Of a stretch of 64,000 nucleotides of DNA, positions 21,460 to 30,432 are shown piece after piece. Made by a program: the position numbers and the translations under genes. Source of the DNA: Aquabacterium sp. OR-4 (GTDB lineage Bacteria > Pseudomonadota > Gammaproteobacteria > Burkholderiales > Burkholderiaceae_C); contig NZ_JAOCQD020000003.1 in NCBI RefSeq assembly GCF_025290835.2, forward strand, positions 434,001 through 498,000. The letters run 5' to 3'. The notes below the pieces were generated by a model, which saw only the letters and a list, made by a program, of their open reading frames with translations, was not told where the DNA came from and searched no databases. Position 1 is the first letter of the stretch. Each line of letters opens with the position of its first letter.

Positions 21460-22335
21460 ATGAGCGCGCTCGCGTGGTTCGAGTTGCTGGCGTCGGGGCT
21501 CATCACCGGCGGCATCTACGCCCTGGTGGCGCTGGGCCTGAACCTGCAGTACGGCCTGATGCGCATCCTGAACATCGCCCATGGCGAGTTCCTGATGCTG
21601 GGCGCTTTTGTCACCTGGATGATGCACACCCAGTTCGGCTGGCACCCGCTGCTGATGGTGCCGCTGAGCTTTGCGCTGCTGTTCGCGCTGGGCCTGGTGG
21701 TGCACCGGCTGTGCTTCAGGCGGCTGGCCGCCACCTCGCCCAACCTCGACATCTTCGAGGCCCGCGGCCTGATGGTGGCCTTCGGCCTGATGTTCCTGGT
21801 GCAGAACCTGGTCAGCCTGGTGTGGGGCGGCGAGCTGCGCGGCTACGACTTCGCCACCACCGCGCTGCCGGTGGCCGGCACGCAGTTCGCGGCCAACAAG
21901 CTGCTGGTGTTCGCCCTGGCGCTGCTGTTTGCCGGCGCGCTGATCGCGCTGCTGCGCCTCACGCTGCTGGGCAAGGGCGTGCGCGCGCTGATGCAGTCGC
22001 CGGTGGGCGCGCAGCTGGTGGGCATCGACACGCGGCGCCTGCACCCGCTGATGTTCGGCATCGGCCTGGGGCTGTCGGGCGTGGCCGGCTGCCTGCTGTC
22101 GATGGCCTACACCATCAGCCCGGCCATGGGCGAGCCCTACACCGTGACGGCGCTGATCGTCATCACCCTCGGCGGCTTCGGCAGCATGGGCGGGGCCCTG
22201 GCCGGCGGCCTGCTGCTGGGCGTGGTCGAGGCCGTGGGCATGCACTACAGCAGCCCCTCGCTGAAGGCCTTGCTGTCCTACACCGTGTTCATCGCCGTGC
22301 TGCTGGCACGGCCCAAGGGCCTGTTCGCCAAATGA
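21460..22335 (+). CDS. livH: Liv-type ABC transporter permease LivH
   Basis: A 291-residue inner-membrane permease with about eight hydrophobic segments. The N-terminal motif GLITGGIYALVALGLNLQYGLMRILNIAHGEF is typical of LivH; only NIAHGEF and GGIYALVALGLNL need be noted. The C-terminal GGFGSMGGALAGGLLLGVVE is the conserved cytoplasmic loop. It is 59 bp after the binding protein and 43 bp before livM. Confidence 0.93.
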   Translation: MSALAWFELLASGLITGGIYALVALGLNLQYGLMRILNIAHGEFLMLGAFVTWMMHTQFGWHPLLMVPLSFALLFALGLVVHRLCFRRLAATSPNLDIFEARGLMVAFGLMFLVQNLVSLVWGGELRGYDFATTALPVAGTQFAANKLLVFALALLFAGALIALLRLTLLGKGVRALMQSPVGAQLVGIDTRRLHPLMFGIGLGLSGVAGCLLSMAYTISPAMGEPYTVTALIVITLGGFGSMGGALAGGLLLGVVEAVGMHYSSPSLKALLSYTVFIAVLLARPKGLFAK

Positions 22336-22378
22336 CCATCGACCTCCAGCTGCCCCGCGCCCGGCGCCGGGCCACCCC

Positions 22379-23416
22379 ATGAACCGCCCGGCAGCCGAGC
22401 TGCGGCGCGATGGCCTGGTGCTGTTCGGCCTGGCCGGCTGGGCCCTGGCCCTGCCCGGCCATGCCAGCGAGTTTGTTGCCTCGCTGGCGCTGACCTGCCT
22501 GATGTACGTGGCGCTGGCCTCGAGCTGGGCGCTGTTTTGCGGCACCTCGCGCTACCTGTCGCTGGCCACCGCGGCGTTTTTCGGCCTCGGCGCCTACACC
22601 AGCGCGCTGGGCCTCGAGCATGTGGGCTGGTGGAGCGCCATCGCGCTGGGTGCGCTGGTGGCCAGTGCCGTGGCCCTGGTGATGGGCGCGCTGGTGCTGC
22701 ACCTGCGCGGCACCTACTTCGCGGTGCTGACCTTCGGCATGACCGAGCTGATCCGCCACGCCATCACCTTCTGGGAAAAAAGCGTCACCGGCACCGTGGG
22801 CCGGGTGCTGACCGTGGTGCCCGAGCGCGAGACGGTCTACCTCACCGTGCTGCTGCTGGCGGTGCTGGCGGTGGCCACCAGCATCGTGGTGCGGCGCACG
22901 CGCTTCGGCCTGGCGCTGGCCGGCATCGGCGCCGACGAGCAGCGCGCGCAGACCCTGGGCGTCAACACCCGCTGGGTCAAGACCCTGGGCTTTGCGCTGA
23001 CGGCGGCCTTTGCCGGCGCGGTGGGCGCAGCGATGAGCGTGCGCTGGACCTACATCGACCCGCCCACCGTGTTCAACCCCTTCATCGGTTTCCAGACGGT
23101 GCTGATCGCGCTGATCGGCGGCGCGCTCACGCTGTGGGGGCCGCTGATCGCCGCGGTGGTGTTCAGCCTGCTGGCCGAGACCCTGCGCCTGCAGGTGCCG
23201 CAGCTGTACATGATGTCGCTGGGCCTGCTGCTGATCCTGTGCGTGCTGTACCTGCCGGGTGGCCTGGCCAGCCTGCGCTGGGCCACGCTGCAGGGCTGGT
23301 GGCAGCACAGCCGCCAGGCGCTGCGCGAGCGCCGCGCGCGGCGTGACCGGCGCAACCAGCGCAACCAGCGCGCCAACCGGGCCGCCGGCCATGACGACGA
23401 GGACAGCGATGACTGA
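22379..23416 (+). CDS. livM: Liv-type ABC transporter permease LivM
   Basis: A 345-residue permease with about nine hydrophobic segments. It carries the LivM motifs SLATAAFFGLGAYTSAL (about 60), HLRGTYFAVLTFGMTEL (about 105), and LALAGIGADEQRAQTLGVN (about 178). The tail after about 310 is strongly basic (ALRERRARRDRRNQRNQR) and then acidic, an unusual low-complexity extension. Its stop codon overlaps the livG start by 8 bp, indicating translational coupling. Confidence 0.93.
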   Translation: MNRPAAELRRDGLVLFGLAGWALALPGHASEFVASLALTCLMYVALASSWALFCGTSRYLSLATAAFFGLGAYTSALGLEHVGWWSAIALGALVASAVALVMGALVLHLRGTYFAVLTFGMTELIRHAITFWEKSVTGTVGRVLTVVPERETVYLTVLLLAVLAVATSIVVRRTRFGLALAGIGADEQRAQTLGVNTRWVKTLGFALTAAFAGAVGAAMSVRWTYIDPPTVFNPFIGFQTVLIALIGGALTLWGPLIAAVVFSLLAETLRLQVPQLYMMSLGLLLILCVLYLPGGLASLRWATLQGWWQHSRQALRERRARRDRRNQRNQRANRAAGHDDEDSDD

Positions 23417-24320
23417 GCCCCTGCTGCAGGCCCGGGCGGTCAGCGTGCGCTTTGGCGGGCTGACCGCCGTCGACGCGGTGGACGCCAGCTTCCACGCCGG
23501 TGAGCTGGTGGGCATCATCGGCCCCAACGGGGCTGGCAAGACCACCTTCTTCAACGCCATCTCGGGCGTGGTGGCGCCCACCGGCGGCGAGCTGATCGCC
23601 GGTGGCCAGCGCCTCACCGGGGCCGGCCCGCACCGCTTTGCCGCGCGCGGCATCGCCCGCACCTTCCAGACGCCGCGCGTGTTTGCCGACATGACGGTGC
23701 GCGACAACATCGCCTTCGGCCTGCAGTTTGCCGGCCGGCGCCCGCGCCGCTGGGGGCTGTGGGGCGCCCAGGCGCCGGTGCCCTGGGCGCTGCGCACGCC
23801 CGAGAGCATCCTGGCGCTGATCGGCCTGGGCAGCGAGCGCCAGGACCTGGCCGCGCTGCCTGCCGCCGCGATCACGCCGTCGCAACAGCGCCTGCTGGAG
23901 ATCGGCATGGCGCTGGCCACGCGGCCCAGGCTGCTGCTGCTTGACGAGGTGGCGGCCGGCCTCACCGAGGCCGAGGTCGAGGCCATGGCCCAGCTGATCC
24001 GCCGCCTGCGCGACGAGCTCGACCTCAGCGTGGTGTGGATCGAGCATGCGGTGACCACGCTGCTGCGCCATGTCGAGCGCGTGATCGTGCTGCACCAGGG
24101 CCGCAAGATCGCCGATGGCCCGCCGGCCGAGGTGGTGCGCAACCGCGAGGTCATCGAGGCCTATCTGGGCGACGAGATGGGCGACGAGACGGGCGGCGCG
24201 GCCGGCGACAAGACCCGCGACAAGACCCGCGACAAGACCGGCGACAACACTGGCGACAACACCAGCGACAACACCGGCCAGGGCCTGAACCACCGCCACA
24301 GCGCAGGGGCCGCCGCATGA
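23409..24320 (+). CDS. livG: Liv-type ABC transporter ATPase LivG
   Basis: A 303-residue ATPase with Walker A GPNGAGKTTFF (about 38-48) and Walker B LLLLDEVAAGLTE (about 178). In place of the usual LSGGQ signature it reads AITPSQQRLLEIGMAL, so the signature is degenerate. After about residue 262 there is a repetitive Asp/Lys/Thr/Asn tail not found in LivG generally (see the 12-bp repeat). The start at 23409 overlaps livM; the livF ATG at 24317 overlaps its stop. Confidence 0.9.
   Translation: MTEPLLQARAVSVRFGGLTAVDAVDASFHAGELVGIIGPNGAGKTTFFNAISGVVAPTGGELIAGGQRLTGAGPHRFAARGIARTFQTPRVFADMTVRDNIAFGLQFAGRRPRRWGLWGAQAPVPWALRTPESILALIGLGSERQDLAALPAAAITPSQQRLLEIGMALATRPRLLLLDEVAAGLTEAEVEAMAQLIRRLRDELDLSVVWIEHAVTTLLRHVERVIVLHQGRKIADGPPAEVVRNREVIEAYLGDEMGDETGGAAGDKTRDKTRDKTGDNTGDNTSDNTGQGLNHRHSAGAAA
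24204..24275 (+). repeat. 12-bp tandem repeat in livG tail
   Basis: Six in-frame copies of a 12-bp unit (GGCGACAAGACC and variants) encode Gly-Asp-Lys-Thr, drifting to Gly-Asp-Asn-Thr. The unit length keeps the reading frame, so copy number could change without breaking the gene. Confidence 0.85.
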
Positions 24321-25117
24321 TGGACTGGAGCGATCGGCCCTTCGTGCTGGGCGGCACGGGCCATGCGCACCTGTCGGTGCAGGGCCTGTCGGCGGGTTAC
24401 GCCAACTTCCTGGTGCTGCGCGACCTGCAGCTCGAGGTGCGGCCCGGGCTGACCGTGATCCTGGGGCCCAACGGCGCCGGCAAGACCACGCTGCTGAAGG
24501 CCCTGGCCGGCCTGATCCCGCGTCAGGGCCGGGTGCTGCTGGACGACGTGCGCCTGCCGCGCCGCACCGATGCCATCGTGCGTGCCGGCATGGCCCTGGT
24601 GGCCGAAGGGCGCCAGCTGTTTCCGCAGATGAGCGTGCTGGAGAACCTCGAGCTTGGCGGCTGGCTGACCGACAAGGCCCAGCGTGCGCAGCGTCTCGAG
24701 CAGTGCTTTGCCAATTTTCCCAAGCTGCGCGAGCGCGCCCAGCAGCTGGCCGGCACCATGAGCGGTGGCGAGCAGCAGATGGTGGCCGTGGCCCGCGCAA
24801 TGATGAGCGCGCCGCGCCTGCTGATGCTCGACGAGCCCTCGCTGGGCCTGGCGCCACGCATGGTCGACGAGCTGCTGGCCATCGCCCGGCGCATTGCCGA
24901 CGCCGGCACCACGGTGCTGATGGTGGAGCAGAACGTGCGCAAGGCGCTGGCCGTGGCCGACCGCGCCCATGTGCTCGAGCGCGGCGTGCTGGTGGCCAGC
25001 GGCCCGGCCCGGCTGCTGGCGCGCTCGAGCGTGGTGCGCGAGGCCTACCTGGGCAAGGCCGAGGCCCCCGCGGCTGCGCCGCGGCCGCTGGCGCGCCCAC
25101 AGCCCCGCGCGGCCTGA
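24317..25117 (+). CDS. livF: Liv-type ABC transporter ATPase LivF
   Basis: A 266-residue ATPase. Walker A is GPNGAGKTTLL (about 53-63), the signature MSGGEQQMVAVARAMM (about 151) is intact, and Walker B is LLMLDEPSLGLAP (about 171), followed by the switch region VLMVEQNV. An N-terminal extension of about 20 residues (MMDWSDRPFVLGG) is unusual. ATG 24317 overlaps the livG stop; the second codon is also ATG. It is the last transport gene before the aldehyde dehydrogenase. Confidence 0.92.
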   Translation: MMDWSDRPFVLGGTGHAHLSVQGLSAGYANFLVLRDLQLEVRPGLTVILGPNGAGKTTLLKALAGLIPRQGRVLLDDVRLPRRTDAIVRAGMALVAEGRQLFPQMSVLENLELGGWLTDKAQRAQRLEQCFANFPKLRERAQQLAGTMSGGEQQMVAVARAMMSAPRLLMLDEPSLGLAPRMVDELLAIARRIADAGTTVLMVEQNVRKALAVADRAHVLERGVLVASGPARLLARSSVVREAYLGKAEAPAAAPRPLARPQPRAA

Positions 25118-25186
25118 GCGCACGCAGCGCCCGGCCGAGGCCTGCCTGCGCCCTCAACCCCCCGTTTCGCCACTGGAGACACCGCG

Positions 25187-26641
25187 ATGTCCGACTTATC
25201 GATGCTGATCAACGGCCTGCAGGTCACCGCCGAGCATGGCGCCACCTTCGAGCGCCGCAACCCGCTGGACGGCAGCGTGGCCACGCGCGCCGCGGCGGCC
25301 AGCCCGGCCGATGCGGTGATGGCCGTCGAGGCCGCGGCCGAGGCCTTCAAGGCCTGGAGCCGCAGCGGCCCCGGCGAGCGCCGCGCCCTGCTGCTGAAGG
25401 CCGCCGACGCGCTGGAGGCCAAGACCCCGCGCTTCATCGAGGCGCTGGGCGCCGAGACCGGCGCCACCGCCATGTGGGCCGGCTTCAACGCCCACCTGGC
25501 CGCCGGCATGCTGCGCGAGGCGGCGGCGCTCACCACCCAGATCAGCGGCGAGGTGATCCCGTCCGACGTGCCCGGCAGCCTGGCCATGGGCCTGCGCGTG
25601 CCGGCCGGCGTGGTGCTGGGCATCGCGCCGTGGAACGCGCCCATCATCCTGGGCGTGCGCGCCATCGCCGTGCCGCTGGCCTGCGGCAACACGGTGGTGC
25701 TCAAGGGCAGCGAGAACTGCCCGCGCACCCATGGCCTGATCATCGAGGCGCTGCAGGAGGCGGGCTTTGCGCCCGGGGTGGTGAACTACGTCACCAACGC
25801 CCCGGCCGATGCCGGTGCGGTGGTCGAGGCCATGGTGGCCCACCCGGCGGTGCGGCGGGTCAACTTCACCGGCAGCACCCGGGTCGGCAGGATCATTGCG
25901 CAGACCTGCGCGAAGTACCTGAAGCCGGTGGTGCTCGAGCTGGGCGGCAAGGCGCCGCTGCTGGTGCTTGACGATGCCGACCTGGACGATGCCGTCAACG
26001 GTGCGGCCTTCGGCAGCTTTGCCAACTCGGGCCAGATCTGCATGAGCACCGAGCGCCTGATCGTCGACCAGAAGGTGGCCGACGAGTTTGTGCGCAAGTT
26101 TGCCGCCAAGGCCAGCGCACTGCCGCTGGGCGATCCGCGCCAGCCCGATCCGGTGGTGCTGGGTTCGGTGGTGGGCATGGGCACCGTGGCGCACTGCAAC
26201 GCGCTGATCGACGATGCGCTGGCCAAGGGCGCCAAGCTGGTGTGCGGCGGCAAGGTCGAGTCGACCTTGATGCCGGCCACCGTGCTCGACCATGTCACGC
26301 CGGCCATGCGCGTGTACCGCGAAGAGACCTTCGGCCCGCTGAAGTGCGTGGTGCGGGTCAAGAGCACCGACGAGGCCGTCGCCTGCGCCAACGACAACGA
26401 GTACGGCCTGTCGGCGGCGGTGTTCGGCCGCGACATCGCGCGCGCCTTCCAGGTGGCCCAGCGCATCGATTCGGGCATCTGCCATGTCAATGCACCCACG
26501 GTGCACGACGAAGCGCAGATGCCCTTTGGCGGCGTCAAGGGCTCGGGCTACGGCCGCTTCGGCGGCAAGGCCGGCGTGGCCGAGTTCACCGAGCTGCGCT
26601 GGATCACGCTGCAGACCACGCCGCGGCACTACCCGTTCTGA
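25187..26641 (+). CDS. aldehyde dehydrogenase, vanillin/salicylaldehyde-dehydrogenase-like
   Basis: A 484-residue NAD(P)-dependent aldehyde dehydrogenase. The catalytic Cys lies in FANSGQICMSTERL (about residue 284), the general base Glu in VLELGGKAP (about 250), the cofactor site is FTGSTRVG (about 226), and the N-terminal IAPWNAPIILGVRAIA is intact. The clade features (GSENCPRTHGLI) resemble vanillin and salicylaldehyde dehydrogenases. It follows the transporter genes by 69 bp, and a FeaR-like regulator is divergent from them. An aromatic aldehyde released from the imported compound is a reasonable but untested substrate. Confidence 0.9.
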   Translation: MSDLSMLINGLQVTAEHGATFERRNPLDGSVATRAAAASPADAVMAVEAAAEAFKAWSRSGPGERRALLLKAADALEAKTPRFIEALGAETGATAMWAGFNAHLAAGMLREAAALTTQISGEVIPSDVPGSLAMGLRVPAGVVLGIAPWNAPIILGVRAIAVPLACGNTVVLKGSENCPRTHGLIIEALQEAGFAPGVVNYVTNAPADAGAVVEAMVAHPAVRRVNFTGSTRVGRIIAQTCAKYLKPVVLELGGKAPLLVLDDADLDDAVNGAAFGSFANSGQICMSTERLIVDQKVADEFVRKFAAKASALPLGDPRQPDPVVLGSVVGMGTVAHCNALIDDALAKGAKLVCGGKVESTLMPATVLDHVTPAMRVYREETFGPLKCVVRVKSTDEAVACANDNEYGLSAAVFGRDIARAFQVAQRIDSGICHVNAPTVHDEAQMPFGGVKGSGYGRFGGKAGVAEFTELRWITLQTTPRHYPF

Positions 26642-26644
26642 GCG

Positions 26645-27274
26645 TCAGACCAGGTTCCAGTCGCAGGCCACCTGGTACACACCGTCGTGGTCGCGGAAGG
26701 TCAGCGTCTTCACCGCCGAGCTGGGGCTGCCGCTCCAGCTGAAATTGGCCGAGTCGATGCTCACCGTGGTGTGCTGGGGCTGGAACAGGTCGTCGGAGAT
26801 GGCGCCCATCAGCTTCTTGCGCACGTAGTCAATGACGTAGGGCGCGGCATAGGCCAGGGCCTGCGCCAGCAGCGGTGACAGCGCCCGCTGGCCCTCGGCC
26901 TGGCGCACCATCGCAGCCGGCTGCTCGAGGCGCTTGCGCACCTCGGTCTCCACCTTGTCGGCAATGCGCTTGATGGCGTCGCTCATGCCGCCGGCGTCTT
27001 TCTCGATCAGCACCAGGCCCACCGCGAACTCCTGCGGAAAGCTGGGCCCCAGCGCGAAGGTGTGGAACACCCGCGGCGGGTTGTAGACCTTGATGTCGCC
27101 ATCGTCGAAGTGCGGGTACACGCTGAACGCCGGCACCACGCTGGTACTGCCGTCGCCGAGCATGGCGTGACCGCCCATGTAGATCTCGTCGTTGCCGAAA
27201 CGCTCGGCAAAGCGGCCGCCGGTCTCGTCGACGCAGCGCACGCTGTGGATTCGCAACTGCAGGGCTGAAGCCAT
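26645..27274 (-). CDS. hypothetical protein
   Basis: A 209-residue protein starting MASALQLRIHSVRCVDETGG (ATG at 27274; the frame opens at 27331 without support). The sequence looks like a beta-sandwich N-terminal half (DEIYMGGHAMLGDGS, FSVYPHFDDGDIKVYNPPRVFHTFALG), then a helical segment (DAIKRIADKVETEVRKRL), and a C-terminal strand region ending DHDGVYQVACDWNLV. There is no signal peptide or membrane segment. Its stop lies 3 bp from the aldehyde dehydrogenase stop (convergent). I do not recognise it. Confidence 0.7.
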   Translation of the reverse strand: MASALQLRIHSVRCVDETGGRFAERFGNDEIYMGGHAMLGDGSTSVVPAFSVYPHFDDGDIKVYNPPRVFHTFALGPSFPQEFAVGLVLIEKDAGGMSDAIKRIADKVETEVRKRLEQPAAMVRQAEGQRALSPLLAQALAYAAPYVIDYVRKKLMGAISDDLFQPQHTTVSIDSANFSWSGSPSSAVKTLTFRDHDGVYQVACDWNLV

Positions 27275-27429
27275 GGAACACATCCTTTGGTCTGGAACTC
27301 CGAGAGGCGCTCGGTACGCTCCAGGTTCCACGGCCGCTGCCGCCTGCCGCGGACGGCAGCGCGGCCACCCGCCTCATCTGGCCGGTGGAGGGGGCGGCAG
27401 GCCGGCTGCCCGCGCGGGGGCCGGGCCGG

Positions 27430-28629
27430 TCAGCGCGTGAGGGCCCCGCCCTCGTACCAGCGGCGGATCAGGGCGCGCTCGTCGTCGCTGATCTGGGTGG
27501 CGTTGTTCAGCGGCATCAGCTTCAGCACCACCGCCTGCTGGTAGACGGCCTGGGCATGGCGGCCCAGCAGCTCGGGCGTGTGCAGGGCCACGCCCTTTTG
27601 CTGCAGCTGCGGGCCATGGCACATCAGGCAGCGCTGGGCGATCACCGCCTGCACCTGGGCCGGCGTGGGCAGCGGCGCACTGGCGGCCGGCGCCGCCTGC
27701 GGCATGGGCGCGCGCCACACCGCCAGGCCCGCCAGCAGCAGCGTGCCGGCCAGCGCATGGCCCCAGGGCACCGCCTGGCCCAGCACCAGGGCCTTGTGGC
27801 GGGCCACGAAGCTGAGGCGGATCAGCGCCCCGGCCAGCATCAGCAGCACCAGCACCGCCCAGTTGTGCGGGCCCTGGTACAGCCAGCCGTAGTGGTTGCT
27901 GAGCATGGCCACCAGCACCGGCAGCGTGAAGTAGGTGTTGTGCACGCTGCGCTGCTTGCCGCGCAGGCCGTGCACCGGATCGACCGGCTGGCCGGCCTTC
28001 ATCTGCGCGATCACGGTGCGCTGGCCCGGGATGATCCAGAAGAACACGTTGGCGCTCATCGCCGTGGCCATCATGGCGCCGATCAGCAAGAAGGCTGCGC
28101 GCCCGGCAAACAGCTGGCAGGCCAGCCACGAGGCCAGCACCACCACCGCCGTCACCGCCGCGCCAACGATCGCATCGCCGCGCGGGCCGCGGCCCAGCGT
28201 GCGGCAGATGGCGTCGTAGACCAGCCAGAACACCGCCAGAAAGCCCAGCGCCGCGGCAATGGCCGCGCCGGCCGGCCAGTCGTGCACGCTCTTGTCGATC
28301 AGAAAGCTGCCGGCCTGGAACAGGTACAGCACCGTGAACAGGCCGAAGCCGGTGAGCCAGGTGCTGTAGCTCTCCCAGTAGAACCAGTGCAGGCGCTCGG
28401 GCAGCGCAGCCGGCGCCAGCAGGTATTTCTGCGGATGGTAGAAGCCGCCGCCGTGCACCGCCCACAGCTCGCCCGACACGCCCTTGCGGCGCAGCGCGGG
28501 GTCGTCCGGCGGCGTCAGGCTGCTGTCGAGAAAGACGAAGTAGAACGACGAGCCGACCCAGGCGATCGCGGTGACCACATGCGCCCAGCGCAACAGCAGA
28601 TTGGCCCAGTCGAGCAGGTAGGCCTCCAT
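27430..28629 (-). CDS. puuD: membrane urate hydroxylase PuuD (cytochrome c fusion)
   Basis: A 399-residue inner-membrane enzyme that oxidises urate to 5-hydroxyisourate. About eight helices form the N-terminal membrane region (MEAYLLDWANLLLRWAHVVT, YFTLPVLVAMLSNHYGWLY). The C-terminal cytochrome c domain has its haem motif in QRCLMCHG (about 334) and a distal Met in LKLMPLNNATQIS. The start at 28629 follows the family; the frame opens earlier without coding character. It is the first step of the urate pathway whose later genes lie at 33.2-36.6 kb. Confidence 0.92.
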   Translation of the reverse strand: MEAYLLDWANLLLRWAHVVTAIAWVGSSFYFVFLDSSLTPPDDPALRRKGVSGELWAVHGGGFYHPQKYLLAPAALPERLHWFYWESYSTWLTGFGLFTVLYLFQAGSFLIDKSVHDWPAGAAIAAALGFLAVFWLVYDAICRTLGRGPRGDAIVGAAVTAVVVLASWLACQLFAGRAAFLLIGAMMATAMSANVFFWIIPGQRTVIAQMKAGQPVDPVHGLRGKQRSVHNTYFTLPVLVAMLSNHYGWLYQGPHNWAVLVLLMLAGALIRLSFVARHKALVLGQAVPWGHALAGTLLLAGLAVWRAPMPQAAPAASAPLPTPAQVQAVIAQRCLMCHGPQLQQKGVALHTPELLGRHAQAVYQQAVVLKLMPLNNATQISDDERALIRRWYEGGALTR

Positions 28630-29160
28630 GGCCGCCTCCAGCAATGCACGCGCCGTGCCGCCTGGCCAGGTGCCCGGCCCGTGGCGGGCCCGGCCGGCCG
28701 GAGCGGCACCCCACCACAGCGGGCTCTGTGGGGCGCGAAAGGTCGCGAACCCGGCTGACGGTGCGTCGGCCAGGGCGCCGCGGCGACCATGGGCCACAGT
28801 CTAGCCAGTTGCGTGCCAGCCGCACCCGGCCTGCGCGCTGCGGGAGGTACGGCGCAGGGCCTGCGCCGGATGCAGGCGAGGTGGATTCACCCAGTGACCA
28901 ATGTCACAACTGCGCACGGTGGCCCTGCGCAGGCGGGCCGGTGCGGGGCGCCGCCGTCAAGCTGTTTGTCAGCGTTCGCCCCTATAGTCACCAGCACAAA
29001 ATTGGGGAGCCCGGGGCGACACCGGGCTTTCTCACCCAGGAAGGCGGCATGTCGGACGGGAACCTGCGCGGCACCAAGGCGTGCAGCCGATTCCAGTCAG
29101 GGCAGCCAGTTCGTCCCGTGGAACAGGTTGTCGTAGTACCCCGAGCAGGAGTTGTTTCAC
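28630..29160. promoter_or_regulatory. 531-bp divergent intergenic region (puuD / LysM gene)
   Basis: No convincing gene is seen. GTGAC-CAAT-GTCAC (28894-28907) is a perfect 5-bp dyad with a 4-bp centre, resembling an FNR/CRP-like or GntR-type operator. AGCCCGG (29008-29014) with CCGGGCT (29022-29028), followed by TT, is a hairpin that could be a weak terminator or leader structure. TATAGT at about 28983-28988 could be a -10 box for the plus strand, with no good -35. The ribosome site AGGAG at 29147-29151 serves the LysM gene. Confidence 0.45.
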
Positions 29161-30432
29161 ATGGGATTTCCGGTCTTGTCGCAGCCGCGCCGCCCTGGCG
29201 CGCGCACCCTTTCGCTGGGCGCTGCCCACACCGTCATGGCCACCGCCGCCATGCTCTGCCTGGCCGCCGCACCCGATGCCCGGGCGCAGGCCGAGGCCGC
29301 CAAGGTCTTCGAGGTCAAGCCGGGTGACACGTTCTCGTCGCTGGCCGCACGCCACACCGGCAATGTGCGCAGCTGGCGCAAGCTCTACCGGCCGCAGCAA
29401 AGCCGGCTGAGCGATCCCAACCGCATCCAGGTGGGCATGCGTTTCGAGCTGGTGAGCGACGCCCAGGGCCAGTTCCTGTGCCTGGTGGGCCAGCATGGCC
29501 GCGCGGCACCTGCCGCCGCCGCGGTGGCCGCGGCCGTGGCCCCGGCCGCTGCGCCGGCCCCCGCACCGGCCCCTGCCCCTGCCCCTGCCCCTGCACCGGC
29601 GGCCGCCCCGGCACCGGCGCCGGCGCCCGTGGCGGCTGCCGCGGCGCCGGCAGCTGGCGAGTTCGTGCTGGGCGTGCTGCCCAACATCGCGCCGGCCACG
29701 CTGCTGGCGCAGTACGAATCGATGCGGCGCTACCTCGAAAAGCACAACGCCGGCATGAAGGTCAAGGTGGTGGTGCCCGCCAACTTCAAGGTCTTCTTCG
29801 ACGCCACGATGAACGGCGAGTACGACCTGGCCGTGGCCGCGCCGCACTTTGCGCGGGTGGCCCAGGCCGACCGCAACCTGGTGCCGCTGGGCATGTACGA
29901 GCCGCGCATCAACGGCCTGTTCGTGGCGCCGATCGACAGCCCGATCACCGGCGCGAAGGACGCGCGCAGCAAGGCCATCGGCTTTGCCAACCCGCAGTCG
30001 CTGGTGGCCATGTACGGTCTGCAGTGGCTCAAGGGCCAGGGCCTCGAGCCGGCCAAGGATTTCGAGATCAAGGCCGCCCGCACCGACCTGGGCGTGGGCC
30101 GCATGATGCTCACCGGCGAGGCCGTGGCCGCGGTGATGAGCAATGGCGAGATGCGCGCACTGCCGCCCGACGAGGCCTCGCGCATGCGCATCGTCGAGGT
30201 GTTCACGCGCATCCCCAACTTCATGCTGATGGCCAACCCGGCGCGGCTGGACCGCGAGCGCATGGCCCGCCTGAAGGGCCAGCTCAAGGCCTTCATCGCC
30301 GACAAGGACGAGGGCGCCGAGTTCATGCGCGCCACCGGCTTCTCGGGTCTGGCCGAGGTGGACGACGCGCAGATGCGCGAGCTCGACGCCTTTGCGCCGC
30401 AGACGCGCCGTGCGATGGGCGTGGTGAAGTGA
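29161..30432 (+). CDS. LysM domain fused to PhnD-like periplasmic binding domain
   Basis: A 423-residue secreted protein. After a long N-terminal signal (cleavage near DARAQ) comes one LysM domain (about 50-95: FEVKPGDTFSSLAARHTGN, NRIQVGMRFELV), which would bind peptidoglycan. A Pro-Ala linker of about 50 residues follows. A phosphate/phosphonate-binding (PhnD/TAXI-like) domain (about 165-423) has GVLPNIAPATLLAQYESM, YDLAVAAPHFARVAQ and RIPNFMLMANPARL. The design suggests a cell-wall-tethered ligand sensor rather than a transport receptor, since no permease is nearby. ATG 29161 fits AGGAG; a TTG at 29152 is less likely. Coupled to the next gene. Confidence 0.82.
   Translation: MGFPVLSQPRRPGARTLSLGAAHTVMATAAMLCLAAAPDARAQAEAAKVFEVKPGDTFSSLAARHTGNVRSWRKLYRPQQSRLSDPNRIQVGMRFELVSDAQGQFLCLVGQHGRAAPAAAAVAAAVAPAAAPAPAPAPAPAPAPAPAAAPAPAPAPVAAAAAPAAGEFVLGVLPNIAPATLLAQYESMRRYLEKHNAGMKVKVVVPANFKVFFDATMNGEYDLAVAAPHFARVAQADRNLVPLGMYEPRINGLFVAPIDSPITGAKDARSKAIGFANPQSLVAMYGLQWLKGQGLEPAKDFEIKAARTDLGVGRMMLTGEAVAAVMSNGEMRALPPDEASRMRIVEVFTRIPNFMLMANPARLDRERMARLKGQLKAFIADKDEGAEFMRATGFSGLAEVDDAQMRELDAFAPQTRRAMGVVK

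Noticed and set aside
24204-24275. Regular repeats that might suggest a CRISPR array
   Set aside because: Units are contiguous 12-bp coding repeats without spacers; the other repeat tracts in the window are the same kind.
29049-29160. Possible small gene starting MSDGNLRG before the LysM gene
   Set aside because: It runs into the LysM gene in another frame, has no conserved feature or clear ribosome site.
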